Shown here piece by piece: positions 44,415 through 52,799 of a stretch of DNA of 64,000 bases (its first letter is position 1; each line of letters opens with the position of its first letter). Under the pieces are notes generated by a model. It ran no database searches. It saw only the letters and a program-made list of their open reading frames with translations, and was not told the origin of the DNA. The position numbers and the translations under genes were made by a program. The DNA is from Burkholderia pyrrocinia (lineage in GTDB: Bacteria > Pseudomonadota > Gammaproteobacteria > Burkholderiales > Burkholderiaceae). Location of the stretch: positions 2,108,001 to 2,172,000 of the forward strand of contig NZ_CP094460.1 of the NCBI RefSeq assembly GCF_022809715.1, read 5' to 3'.

Positions 44415-46652
44415 ATGCTTGATGACCTTTCGCGCGTGTTGCGCTTCAAACCGCATTTGCTCGTGCTCGATGCGGGCCCCGAGACGCTGTTCGTCGTCGA
44501 CGAATTCAAACGCGCGATGCTGTCGGGCGCGATCTTCGTGCGGATCGCCGCCTGCCTGCGGGCGCGGATGACGATCGCCGAGATCGTCACATCGCTTGCC
44601 GGCACGTTCGGAGAATGGGACGTGCTCGCGCGGCTCGATCATCTGGTGCGTCGCGGCTACGTGCGCGCCGACACGCCGCACGACGACGATGCGGCGCGCG
44701 GCTTCTTCGAGCGCACCGGACTCGACGGCGACGCGGCCTGCGCGCGCGTCGTGCAACTGCGCGTCGCGGTCGAGGCGTTCGGCGCCGACGATGCGGCGCT
44801 CAGGCGCGCGCTCGACACGGCCGGCATCGACGTCGTGCAGGACGCCGAATTGACCGTCGCGATCACCGATACGCACGACCGCGACGATCTCGCCGCGTGC
44901 GCCGCCCGCGTGGCGGCGCGCGGCGGGGCATTGCTCGTCGTGGCGGCCGGTGGCGTGCAGACGCTGATCGGGCCGCTGCTGGCCGGCGGAGGTGCGCTGG
45001 CCGACGCGCCGTGCATCGAATGCGTGCGCTACTGGATTCGCATCAACCGGCCTGTCGAGGCGCTGCTTGCGCGCCATCACGGCAGCGACGCGACGCGTCT
45101 GCCGCCGGCCGCCTCGCGTGCCGGGGCAGCAGCAGCGGCGGCGCTCGTGGCGGCGACGGTCGAGCAGATCGCGGTCAACCGCACGGTTTCGGAACGGTCG
45201 CAAACGCATATCGTGGCGCAGCGCATCGACACGTTGGCCGCCGAGCGGCACCGCGTGCTGAAGCGTCCGCAATGCCCGTGCTGCGGCAATCCCGCGTGGA
45301 TGCGCGAGCAGGCGGCGCGGGCGCCGCAACTCGCCGATCATGCGCCGTTGGCGCGTGCCGACGGCGGCTACCGTACCGCCGATCCGCAACAGGTGTTCGA
45401 GCGTTACGCCCATCTGATATCGCCGGTCAGCGGCGCGATCGCGTATCTGCACCCGATGCCGAAGCGACACGCGGGCCTGCGCAAGGTCTATGCGTCGGGT
45501 TTTCTCGTGTGCCCGGCCGACGTACCGGGCAGCAACCGGTTCGACAGGATCTGCTCCGGCAAAGGCCGCACCGACGAACAAGCCCGGGTGAGCGCGCTAT
45601 GCGAGGCGCTCGAACGATACAGCAGCGTGTATCAAGGCGACGAGGCGACACTGACCGGAAGCATCGAAAGCCTGCTCGCCGATCCGGCATGCGATGCCGT
45701 GCCGATTCACGTGAACGATCTTCAGCAGTTCAGCGAACGGCAATTCGACACGCGCGATGCGATCAATGCATTGACGCGCGATGTTCGAAAGCAGGTGCCG
45801 CCGCGTTTCACCGCGCGCGACGTCATCGACTGGACGCCGGCCTGGTCGCTCGTGAATGGCAGGCGCCACCTCGTGCCGCTGAGCTACTGTTATGCGGAAA
45901 CGCCCGACAGCGCGCGGGCGCCCGCCGCATGCGTGCACAATCCCAACGGCTGCGCGGCGGGATCGAGCGTCGACGAGGCGATTTTGCAAGGCATGCTCGA
46001 ATTGATCGAGCGCGATGCAGTCGCGATCTGGTGGTACAACCGGATTCCGCGCCCCGGCGTCGATCTCGCGAGTTTCGACGATCCGTATTTCGATGCGCTC
46101 GTGCGTGAATACGCGACGTTCGGGTGGCGTTTGTGGGCGCTCGACATCACCACCGATCTCGGGGTGCCGACCGTGGCCGCGCTGGCGGAAAATCCGCAGG
46201 ACGGGCACTTCTCGATCGGCTTCGGCTGCCATCCGGACGGCCGAATCGCGGTGCAGCGCGCGCTGACCGAAGTCAACCAGTTGCTCGATGTCGCGGCGGA
46301 GGCGCCGCACCCGTGGGATCGCGACAAACTGTCGGAAACCGGATTCCTGTATCCGGCGAACGGCGTGCGCTGCACGGCGCACTCGACGTGGCGGCCGAGC
46401 GACGCTGCATCGTTGCCGGCGGCGCTCGCGCATTGCGTCGGGCGCATCGTGGCGGCCGGCATCGACGTGCTCGTCGTCGACAAGACGCGGCCCGACATCG
46501 GCTTGTCCGTGGTGCAAGTCATCGCGCCGGGGTTGTGCCATTTCTGGCCGCGGTTTGGTGCGCGACGGCTTTACTCGGTTCCAGTGGAATTGGGATGGCG
46601 CGCGCAGCCGTGCGACGAACAGGAACTGAATCCGGCACTGCTGTTTCTTTGA
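44415..46652 (+). CDS. Fused TOMM cyclodehydratase (ThiF-like leader-binding domain plus YcaO)
   Basis: 745 residues. The N-terminal 330 residues are the E1/ocin-ThiF-like partner with a structural zinc tetrad C200-xx-C203 (PCIECVRYW) and C287/C290 (CPCCGNP). The C-terminal YcaO domain has the ATP-binding acidic motifs RVSALCEALERYSSVYQGDE and MLELIERDAVAIWWYN. It binds the leader and uses ATP to cyclise Ser, Thr or Cys in the precursor core. No separate dehydrogenase gene is in the window, so products could stay as azolines. The C terminus (NPALLFL) is not the proline-rich tail of many YcaO enzymes. Confidence 0.87.
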   Translation: MLDDLSRVLRFKPHLLVLDAGPETLFVVDEFKRAMLSGAIFVRIAACLRARMTIAEIVTSLAGTFGEWDVLARLDHLVRRGYVRADTPHDDDAARGFFERTGLDGDAACARVVQLRVAVEAFGADDAALRRALDTAGIDVVQDAELTVAITDTHDRDDLAACAARVAARGGALLVVAAGGVQTLIGPLLAGGGALADAPCIECVRYWIRINRPVEALLARHHGSDATRLPPAASRAGAAAAAALVAATVEQIAVNRTVSERSQTHIVAQRIDTLAAERHRVLKRPQCPCCGNPAWMREQAARAPQLADHAPLARADGGYRTADPQQVFERYAHLISPVSGAIAYLHPMPKRHAGLRKVYASGFLVCPADVPGSNRFDRICSGKGRTDEQARVSALCEALERYSSVYQGDEATLTGSIESLLADPACDAVPIHVNDLQQFSERQFDTRDAINALTRDVRKQVPPRFTARDVIDWTPAWSLVNGRRHLVPLSYCYAETPDSARAPAACVHNPNGCAAGSSVDEAILQGMLELIERDAVAIWWYNRIPRPGVDLASFDDPYFDALVREYATFGWRLWALDITTDLGVPTVAALAENPQDGHFSIGFGCHPDGRIAVQRALTEVNQLLDVAAEAPHPWDRDKLSETGFLYPANGVRCTAHSTWRPSDAASLPAALAHCVGRIVAAGIDVLVVDKTRPDIGLSVVQVIAPGLCHFWPRFGARRLYSVPVELGWRAQPCDEQELNPALLFL

Positions 46653-46706
46653 CTTGGCCGGTTGTCCTTTCATGGCGGCGGGATGGATTCGCCGGCGGAA
46701 AGCGGC

Positions 46707-46729
46707 GGGCGGGCCGATTGCTCCCGCCC
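46707..46729. terminator. Hairpin between the convergent cyclodehydratase and AidA/PixA genes
   Basis: GGGCGGG (46707-46713) pairs with CCCGCCC (46723-46729) around a 9-nt loop in the 137 bp between the convergent genes. No T tract is evident, so its use as a terminator is uncertain. Confidence 0.35.
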
Positions 46730-46789
46730 GGTGCTGCCGGGCGCCTCGCGCCGATCACGTTTCGGTCTTGTCGAGGCGCCGGTTCGAGA

Positions 46790-47362
46790 TCACCGGTTGT
46801 TGATGGTGAGGTAGGCATCCCAGGTGACGTAGCCCTTCAGTTGCGCGCGCCGGTCGTAAATGGCGACGACGAACGCATAGGTCTCTTGGCCGGGAGCGAG
46901 CACGGTGGCTTGCGCCCAGTAGTCCGCGCGCTGCTCCGCTTTCACACTGTTGTTGTCGGGCCAGCCCTGTACCGGGTAAGGCTCGTTGACGTTCTCGGTG
47001 TGGTACGAAACTTCGCCCAGAAGGTTGCGGGTGATCGCTTTGAAGCGATACAGGAAGCACTTGTAGCTTTCCGTGTACGTCAGAGACACGGTGCGCCAGT
47101 AAATCACGTCGTCGGCATTGGCCTTGAGCAGCAAGTTGCTGCCGGCCTCCCCCTGGTACACGCCTTGCACCGAGCCTTGGCTATAGCCATCCGCCGCATC
47201 CGCCAGCGGGGTGATCATGTAGACGGAATCGGGGTCGTTTCCGAGCGAGGTCGCCTTATCCGGCTCCGTGCCGAGCGAGTTGTTGTTCTTTTTCAGAATC
47301 TCATCGACATCGAACGCAATCAGGACATCGATGAATTTGAAGGTATCCAAGCTATGAGACAT
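46790..47362 (-). CDS. AidA/PixA-family protein
   Basis: 190 residues starting MSHSLDTFKFIDVLIAFDVDEILKKN. This beginning and the later QGEAGSNLLLKANADDVIYWRTVSLT are typical of the AidA/PixA family (PixA is an inclusion-body protein in Xenorhabdus; AidA is a quorum-sensing-controlled protein in Burkholderia). The fold is a beta-rich cytoplasmic or inclusion-forming protein of unclear biochemical role. It faces the TOMM locus convergently, so a link is possible but not shown. Start 47362 rather than 47377 because homologues begin close to MSHS. Confidence 0.78.
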   Translation of the reverse strand: MSHSLDTFKFIDVLIAFDVDEILKKNNNSLGTEPDKATSLGNDPDSVYMITPLADAADGYSQGSVQGVYQGEAGSNLLLKANADDVIYWRTVSLTYTESYKCFLYRFKAITRNLLGEVSYHTENVNEPYPVQGWPDNNSVKAEQRADYWAQATVLAPGQETYAFVVAIYDRRAQLKGYVTWDAYLTINNR

Positions 47363-47564
47363 GGCAGTTCCTTTCACGTTTTATCGTTGAAGAACACGCT
47401 GCTGAGCGACGACGCCCGTGGCACCGGTATCTCTCCCATCCTGCGAAGCAGCGCCTGTGCAGAAATCGGGCGGGCGGAAGAGTATCGACAGCGTACGGAG
47501 GATTGATCTGCAAATCGATTACACGTGGTTACAGTGCGCGTATGGCGAGGCGTGCGGCGCGTGC

Positions 47565-47579
47565 ATGTGAATCCTGCAC
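47565..47579 (+). promoter_or_regulatory. LysR-type box (T-N11-A) upstream of the amidohydrolase gene
   Basis: ATGTGAATCCTGCAC. Its core AATCCTGCA is identical to the box upstream of the porin at 51354, and GTGCA (47561-47565) with TGCAC (47575-47579) form an inverted repeat. Confidence 0.5.
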
Positions 47580-47664
47580 CCGGTGTACGGCTGTGTCAGC
47601 GTCGCCGGAACTCCGCCCGCATGCACCGTCACCGAAATATCGCCGACGCCGGTGACGCGGCCCT

Positions 47665-47679
47665 ATGCAGTCTCTGCAT
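47665..47679 (+). promoter_or_regulatory. LysR-type box upstream of the amidohydrolase gene
   Basis: ATGCA-GTCTC-TGCAT, a perfect 5-bp inverted repeat with a 5-bp spacer, in T-N11-A form, 132 bp before the amidohydrolase start and 100 bp from the other box. Confidence 0.55.
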
Positions 47680-47810
47680 GGAAAGTGCCGGAACTTTGCA
47701 TTGGACTGCGCATTTTGCGATTTCTAGAATCGGCCGGACGTCGAACCTTGCTCGAAGGGTTCGTTTCCCCGCCGCGCTTGCCGCGCGTCAGCAATACAAG
47801 GAGTCGCTAC

Positions 47811-48968
47811 ATGCAGATCAGTTCGCCCATTGCCGCGCTGTCCGAAGACATGAAAGCCTGGCGCCGACAGATCCACAGTCGCCCGGAAATCGCGTTTCAG
47901 GAAACCGGCACGGCTGCGTTCGTCGCGGATTTGCTGCGCTCGTTCGGCATCGACACGCATACCGGCATCGGCCGCACCGGCGTGGTCGGCGTGATCGACG
48001 GCACAGGTGGGCCGGGCCCCACGATCGCGTTGCGCGCAGACATGGACGCGTTGCCGATCCAGGAAGAGGGTCGACCGTTTTATCGTTCGGTCCATCACGG
48101 GCTGTTTCATGGCTGCGGTCACGATGGACACACCGCGATCCTGCTCGGCGCCGCGAAGCGGATTGCCGACCATCGCCAGTTCAGGGGCCGGGTCGTGCTG
48201 GTATTCCAGCCGGCCGAGGAAATCGTCAAAGGTAGCCAGGCGATGCTCGACGATCAGTTGCTGGAGCGGTTCCCGTTCGACGAAATCTACGGGCTGCACA
48301 ATCATCCGCAGCTCCAGCCCGGAAAAATCGGCGTGCGCGTGGGGTCGCAACTAGCCGCTGTGGACTTCTTCACGATCGAGATTCGCGGGACCGGCAGTCA
48401 TGGCGGGACACCGCATCGCAGCGTCGATCCGATCGCCATCGGCGCGCTGCTGGTGACCGCATTGCAGACCGTCGTCAGCCGTTCGATCGACCCGCTGGAC
48501 AGCGCGGTCCTGAGTATCTGCCAGTTCGTCGCGGGTGCGACGGCGAACGTCATTCCGGATCGCGCGTCGCTGCAAGGCACCACGCGCGCGCTGTCGCCGA
48601 CGGCGCGTGAACGCGTGCATCGCCGCTTGCGCGACATCTGCGCGGGCGTCGCGCTGTCGCACGATTGCACGATCGATCTCGATATTTCGCACGGCACGCC
48701 GCCGACGATCAACGCCGAAGCTCCGGCGCGGTGCGTCATGGATGCGGCGGCCGCGGTGGTCGGCGCCGCGAACGTGTTGACCGACGTGGCGCCGCTGATG
48801 GCCGGCGACGACGTCGCGCGCTTTCTCGAGGCGAGGCCCGGCTGTTACTTCTTCCTCGGGCAGGGCGGGCATATGTGCCATCACCCCGAATACGACTTCA
48901 ACGACGACGTGGCGCCGATCGGCGTCGCGATATTCGACGAAGTCGTGCGGCGTCGTCTCGCCGCCTGA
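47811..48968 (+). CDS. M20-family amidohydrolase (hippurate/aminoacylase type)
   Basis: 385 residues. Binuclear-metal motifs are in place: ALRADMDALPIQE near residue 70, GLFHGCGHDGHTAILLGA near residue 100, the catalytic glutamates in VFQPAEEIVKGS near residue 137, the dimer-domain H in GTGSHGGTPHRSVDP and GHMCHHPEYDFND near the end. It hydrolyses an N-acylated amino acid or related amide. AAGGAG precedes the ATG at 47811. The gene leads a unit with a sodium-solute symporter, suggesting uptake and cleavage of one substrate, which is unknown. Confidence 0.87.
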   Translation: MQISSPIAALSEDMKAWRRQIHSRPEIAFQETGTAAFVADLLRSFGIDTHTGIGRTGVVGVIDGTGGPGPTIALRADMDALPIQEEGRPFYRSVHHGLFHGCGHDGHTAILLGAAKRIADHRQFRGRVVLVFQPAEEIVKGSQAMLDDQLLERFPFDEIYGLHNHPQLQPGKIGVRVGSQLAAVDFFTIEIRGTGSHGGTPHRSVDPIAIGALLVTALQTVVSRSIDPLDSAVLSICQFVAGATANVIPDRASLQGTTRALSPTARERVHRRLRDICAGVALSHDCTIDLDISHGTPPTINAEAPARCVMDAAAAVVGAANVLTDVAPLMAGDDVARFLEARPGCYFFLGQGGHMCHHPEYDFNDDVAPIGVAIFDEVVRRRLAA

Positions 48969-49038
48969 CAAAACGACCGTGCGACTGCATCGACGTCGCG
49001 CGATCCGGACATTCATAAAAAAACTGGAGGAGAACATC

Positions 49039-50718
49039 ATGGGACACGCAACGTTCCGTGCCCGGCGGATGCTGGCCGTCCTGTCGGCAGGCGTGTGCGC
49101 CGTGCTCGCATCGGGCACGGCGTGCGCGGCCGGTGCGCACTCGCAGGGCGTTGCGAGCGCGTATACGCTTGCGCCGTTTCTGATTTTCGTCGCGTCGACG
49201 CTCGGCATCACGTACTGGGCTTCGCGCCGTAACCGCTCGGTGTCGCAATTCTATACGGCGGGCGGTGGCGTGACGCCGTTACAGAACGGCTTCGCGCTCG
49301 CCGGCGACTACATGTCCGCGTCGTCGTTCCTCGGCGCGGTGGGCATGATGGCCGGTTCAGGCTACGACGCGATCATCTACGGCGTCGGCACGCTGGTCGG
49401 CTGGCCGATCCTGTTGTTTCTCGTCGCGGAACCATTGCGAAATCTCGGACGCTTCACGCTCGCCGACGTCGTCGCGTTCCGTCTCGAAGAGCGACCGGTG
49501 CGCATCCTGGCCGCGGTGAATTCACTGGTGATCGTGCTTTTCTACCTCGTGATCCAGTTGGTCGGCGCCGGCAAGCTGATCCAGTTGCTGTTCGGCGTGC
49601 CGTACATGGTCGCGATGCTGGCGGTCGGCGCGCTGGTGCTGGTCTACGTGCTGATCGGCGGCATGCTGGCCACCACGTGGGTGCAGATCGTGAAAGCGGC
49701 GCTGATGCTCGCGATCGGCACGTATCTGTCGTTCAAGGTGCTGCAGGCGACCGGCTTCAGCGCGAACCGGCTGATGAGCGCGGTCGTGCAAGCCCATCCG
49801 GCCGGTGTAGCCGTGCTGGCGCCGAGCCGGCTTGTCACGAATCCCGTCGACGCGATTTCGCTCGGCATGTCGTTGATCTTCGGCATGGTGGGCCTGCCGC
49901 ATATTCTGAGCCGCCTGTTCACCGTCCGCGATGGCGCAGCGGCCCGGCAATCGGCGTTCTACGCGACCGGGCTCATCGCATGGTTCTATACCGCGGTCGT
50001 CGTGATCGGCGCAGGTGCGATCGTGTTCGTGCTCCGTAATCCGGCGTTCGTGGACCCGGCGACGCACACGCTGATCGGCGGCGGGAACATGGCGGCGATG
50101 CATTTGAGCCACTACTTCGGCGGCGATGTGTTCCTCGGCATCATGTCCGCGGTGGCGTTCGCAACGATCCTGGCTGTCGTCGCGGGACTCGCGATTTCGG
50201 GCGCGTCGGCGGTCGGGCACGATCTGTACAAGCGAATCGTGTGCAGGGGACAAGCTGATCCGGCGCGCGAACTGAAGGTGTCTCGCTGGGCGACGTTCGT
50301 GCTGGTGGCGGTCGCATTGCTCCTGTCGCATCTCGTGCAGAACCTCAACATCAGCTTCCTGGTCGGACTCGCGTTCTCCATTTCGGCGAGTACCAACTTC
50401 CCGATTCTGATGCTGTCGATGTTCTGGCGGGGATTGACGACGCGCGGCGTGCTGGCCGGCGGGATGGTCGGACTGTCGTCGTCGGTCGGGCTCCTCGTCA
50501 CCGGGCCGACGATCTGGGTGGGCATTCTGAAGCACGACGTCGCGCTCTTCCCGTATGCGAACCCGGCCTTGTTCTCGATGACGCTGGCGTTCGGGGTCGC
50601 ATGGCTCGCGTCGATCACCGATTCGTCCGCTCGCGCGGCGGCGGAGCGTACGCGATTCGATGCGCAGACGTTCCGCAGTGCGACAGGGATTGGCATCAGC
50701 GCCGCCCACACTCACTGA
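49039..50718 (+). CDS. Sodium:solute symporter (acetate permease ActP type)
   Basis: 559 residues, about 13 membrane helices after a possible signal-like first segment (MLAVLSAGVCAVLASGTACAA, as in ActP). The SSS motifs ITYWASRRNRSVSQFYTAGGGVTPLQNGFALAGDYMSASSFLGAVG and the later MVGLPHILSRLFTVRDGAAARQSAFYATGLIAW are clear. It imports a monocarboxylate-like substrate with sodium. GGAGGAGAA sits before the ATG at 49039. It is followed 14 bp later by a DUF485 protein, the usual ActP partner, though in other bacteria the DUF485 gene normally comes first. Confidence 0.86.
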   Translation: MGHATFRARRMLAVLSAGVCAVLASGTACAAGAHSQGVASAYTLAPFLIFVASTLGITYWASRRNRSVSQFYTAGGGVTPLQNGFALAGDYMSASSFLGAVGMMAGSGYDAIIYGVGTLVGWPILLFLVAEPLRNLGRFTLADVVAFRLEERPVRILAAVNSLVIVLFYLVIQLVGAGKLIQLLFGVPYMVAMLAVGALVLVYVLIGGMLATTWVQIVKAALMLAIGTYLSFKVLQATGFSANRLMSAVVQAHPAGVAVLAPSRLVTNPVDAISLGMSLIFGMVGLPHILSRLFTVRDGAAARQSAFYATGLIAWFYTAVVVIGAGAIVFVLRNPAFVDPATHTLIGGGNMAAMHLSHYFGGDVFLGIMSAVAFATILAVVAGLAISGASAVGHDLYKRIVCRGQADPARELKVSRWATFVLVAVALLLSHLVQNLNISFLVGLAFSISASTNFPILMLSMFWRGLTTRGVLAGGMVGLSSSVGLLVTGPTIWVGILKHDVALFPYANPALFSMTLAFGVAWLASITDSSARAAAERTRFDAQTFRSATGIGISAAHTH

Positions 50719-50732
50719 CCACTGGAGCAACC

Positions 50733-51068
50733 ATGTCGAACGTCAATCACCCGACGGCCATTGCGGCCGGCGCCGGCGCGAATGCAGGCGCCGACGCGCA
50801 TGCGCCCGACGTAACCCGTCTGATCCGGCGCCGCGCCCGCTTGAGCTTCGGCATGAGCCTGCTCGTGCTGGGCGCCTACTTTACGTACATCCTGATCGTC
50901 GCATTCGTGCCGGGCGTGCTGACACGGCCCTTGTCCGCCGATTCGCCGATGACGTTCGGGATCGTCGTCGGCGTCGGGCTGTACTGGTTCTGCACGATCG
51001 CGACGGGAGCGTACGTGTGGATAGCCGGCCGCTGGATCGACCCGCTCGTTCGCCGGATTGCCGGCTGA
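50733..51068 (+). CDS. DUF485 inner-membrane protein (YjcH type)
   Basis: 111 residues with two membrane helices (SLLVLGAYFTYILIVAFVPGVL and FGIVVGVGLYWFCTIATGAYVWIAG). The TRLIRRRARLSFGMSLL lead and the FTYILIVAF stretch match the DUF485 family, commonly paired with ActP-type transporters. GGAGC precedes the ATG. Gene order (transporter first) is the reverse of the usual yjcH-actP layout. It has an extra 25-residue Ala/His-rich N terminus. Confidence 0.82.
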   Translation: MSNVNHPTAIAAGAGANAGADAHAPDVTRLIRRRARLSFGMSLLVLGAYFTYILIVAFVPGVLTRPLSADSPMTFGIVVGVGLYWFCTIATGAYVWIAGRWIDPLVRRIAG

Positions 51069-51609
51069 GCGAGAAGCCCGCACGTCCGGATGCGCGACGA
51101 TGGCACGCGGCGCGCCAACGTGTGGCGACCGGTGCCGATGGATGCGCCGCGCGAAGGCGGTTCCGCGGCGCTGTCCAGCGGAAGCAGCCCGGCCGAATCG
51201 GCTTCTGGACCGTCGTGCTTCCCGGTAGTCCGAGGTTTTCCCGGGTGATTCGCGCACTCTGCATCAGAACCGTGTCTCCTTGAGCGCGTGTCGGCGATAC
51301 AGCCGATACGCGTTTTTTTACGGCGCAGATCGCCACCCGGTTGCCCGGCGGCCATGCAAATCCTGCATCGCCCGGCGACAAGAATCTCATTGGATAGCGA
51401 TTTTTTAGCTGCTTACGATGCATCGCGGGATTGAAGCCGTCTGAGGCGATCCTGCAAGCTTCCCGGCTTTTAGCGCTTCCCGCTGTACCCGACGGCGAAT
51501 TCGACTTTCAGATAATTCGTTATACGAATAAAAACGCATTGCGCATGGGCCGTGCCGAAGGTCAGCTTGCCCGGATCAGGACGAAATCAAAATCAAGCGA
51601 TGGAACGAG
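51069..51609. other. Intergenic region upstream of the first porin gene
   Basis: 541 bp. It contains a LysR-type box at 51354-51368 and some AT-rich DNA at about 51380-51560; I see no gene, only a short unsupported frame from 51431. Confidence 0.5.
51354..51368 (+). promoter_or_regulatory. LysR-type box upstream of the porin gene
   Basis: ATGCA-AATCC-TGCAT, a perfect inverted repeat in T-N11-A form. It shares AATCCTGCA with the box at 47565, supporting one regulon with the amidohydrolase unit. Confidence 0.58.
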
Positions 51610-52671
51610 ATGAATCGGAAAAAATCGATGAGGAGATCGGCGGCGGCTTTGCTGACGCTTGTGTGCGCAACGTGCGGGAGTCACGTTCGCGCGCAGGGTT
51701 CGGTGGTCATGTACGGCATTCTGGATATCGGCATGCAGAGCCTGACCAATGCCGGAAGGGAGGGTAAGTCATCGTTCGGCATGCTGGGCAGCGCATTTTT
51801 GCCTTCACGGTTCGGGTTCAAGGGCGACGAGGACCTCGGCGGCGGCTACGGCGCGGTCTTCCAGATCGAGAACGGCTTTGACCTCGGCAAGGGGACGCTC
51901 GTGACGCCGGGCACGCTGTTCAACCGGCTGTCGAGCGTCGGGATTCGATCGCCCTATGGCCGGCTGACGTTCGGGCGCCAATACAGTGTGCAGTTCGACA
52001 AGGCGGTTCTCTACGACCCGACGTATTTCGCCAACGATTCCACGCTGTCGCTGAATCTGATCCCGCTCGGGACGCTGCGGCTTAACAATGCGGTGAAGTT
52101 TCAGTCGGAGTCATTTCATGGCCTCAATGTCGAGGCCGAGTACGGTTTTGGTCAACAGCTGCCCGGCAACATGCTGGCCGGCCGTTACGTTGGCACGGCG
52201 CTCGAATATGTTCACGGAACGTTTGCCGCGCGCGTGCTGTACGAACAGAGCCGGGGGACGAGCACCGGCGGCATCGATTCGTCCGGGCGGAGCGATGAGC
52301 GCTACAGCGCGGCGCTCCGCTGTACGGTCGGCGGCGTGACGCTTTCCGCGGGCGTCACGCGCGTGCTGGGCGACCTGCAGTTGACGCCGCGCGGTACGGC
52401 TTACTGGGGCAGTGCGAAAGGATTCGCGACGCCGACGATTCAATGGTACGTGCTGGGCGGCCGTTACGACTTCCAGCGCGCACCGGAACACCCGACGCTG
52501 TTCGTCGGCGGGGCCGAGTATCTGCTGTCGAAGGCGACGTTTCTGTATGCGCATGTCGGCACGATGTTGAATTCCGGCGACAGCGCATTCGGTGTCAACA
52601 GCTATTCGAACGTGGGCCAGCCCGGCAAGAGTCAGGTCGGCGCGAGCGTCGGCATTCACCACAAGTTCTGA
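51610..52671 (+). CDS. Outer-membrane porin, Gram-negative porin family
   Basis: 353 residues. A signal peptide (MNRKKSMRRSAAALLTLVCATCGSHVRAQ, cut near residue 29) is followed by GSVVMYGILDIGMQSL, the standard beginning of Burkholderia OmpC-like trimeric porins, and the chain ends in phenylalanine (GIHHKF) as outer-membrane barrels do. The middle has the usual alternating strands (SRFGFKGDEDLGGGYGAVFQIENGFDL). It probably lets in the substrate handled by the upstream transporter and hydrolase. A LysR gene follows 128 bp later. Confidence 0.88.
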   Translation: MNRKKSMRRSAAALLTLVCATCGSHVRAQGSVVMYGILDIGMQSLTNAGREGKSSFGMLGSAFLPSRFGFKGDEDLGGGYGAVFQIENGFDLGKGTLVTPGTLFNRLSSVGIRSPYGRLTFGRQYSVQFDKAVLYDPTYFANDSTLSLNLIPLGTLRLNNAVKFQSESFHGLNVEAEYGFGQQLPGNMLAGRYVGTALEYVHGTFAARVLYEQSRGTSTGGIDSSGRSDERYSAALRCTVGGVTLSAGVTRVLGDLQLTPRGTAYWGSAKGFATPTIQWYVLGGRYDFQRAPEHPTLFVGGAEYLLSKATFLYAHVGTMLNSGDSAFGVNSYSNVGQPGKSQVGASVGIHHKF

Positions 52672-52799
52672 CGTGGGCGCCGTTTGCCGAGCGTCAGGTC
52701 TGCGCGTTCGCATCGGACAGGGGCAGGGGGCGACTATACTTGCCGCACGTGGGCGCGGCCGCTGTCCTCGAATGCCGGGTTTCCTGTCCTGGGTTTCCA

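Larger units (their letters stand above)
47363..47810. other. Divergent intergenic region with LysR-type boxes
   Basis: 448 bp between the AidA/PixA gene and the amidohydrolase gene. It contains two LysR-type boxes exactly 100 bp apart (47565 and 47665). No other gene was recognised. Confidence 0.55.
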
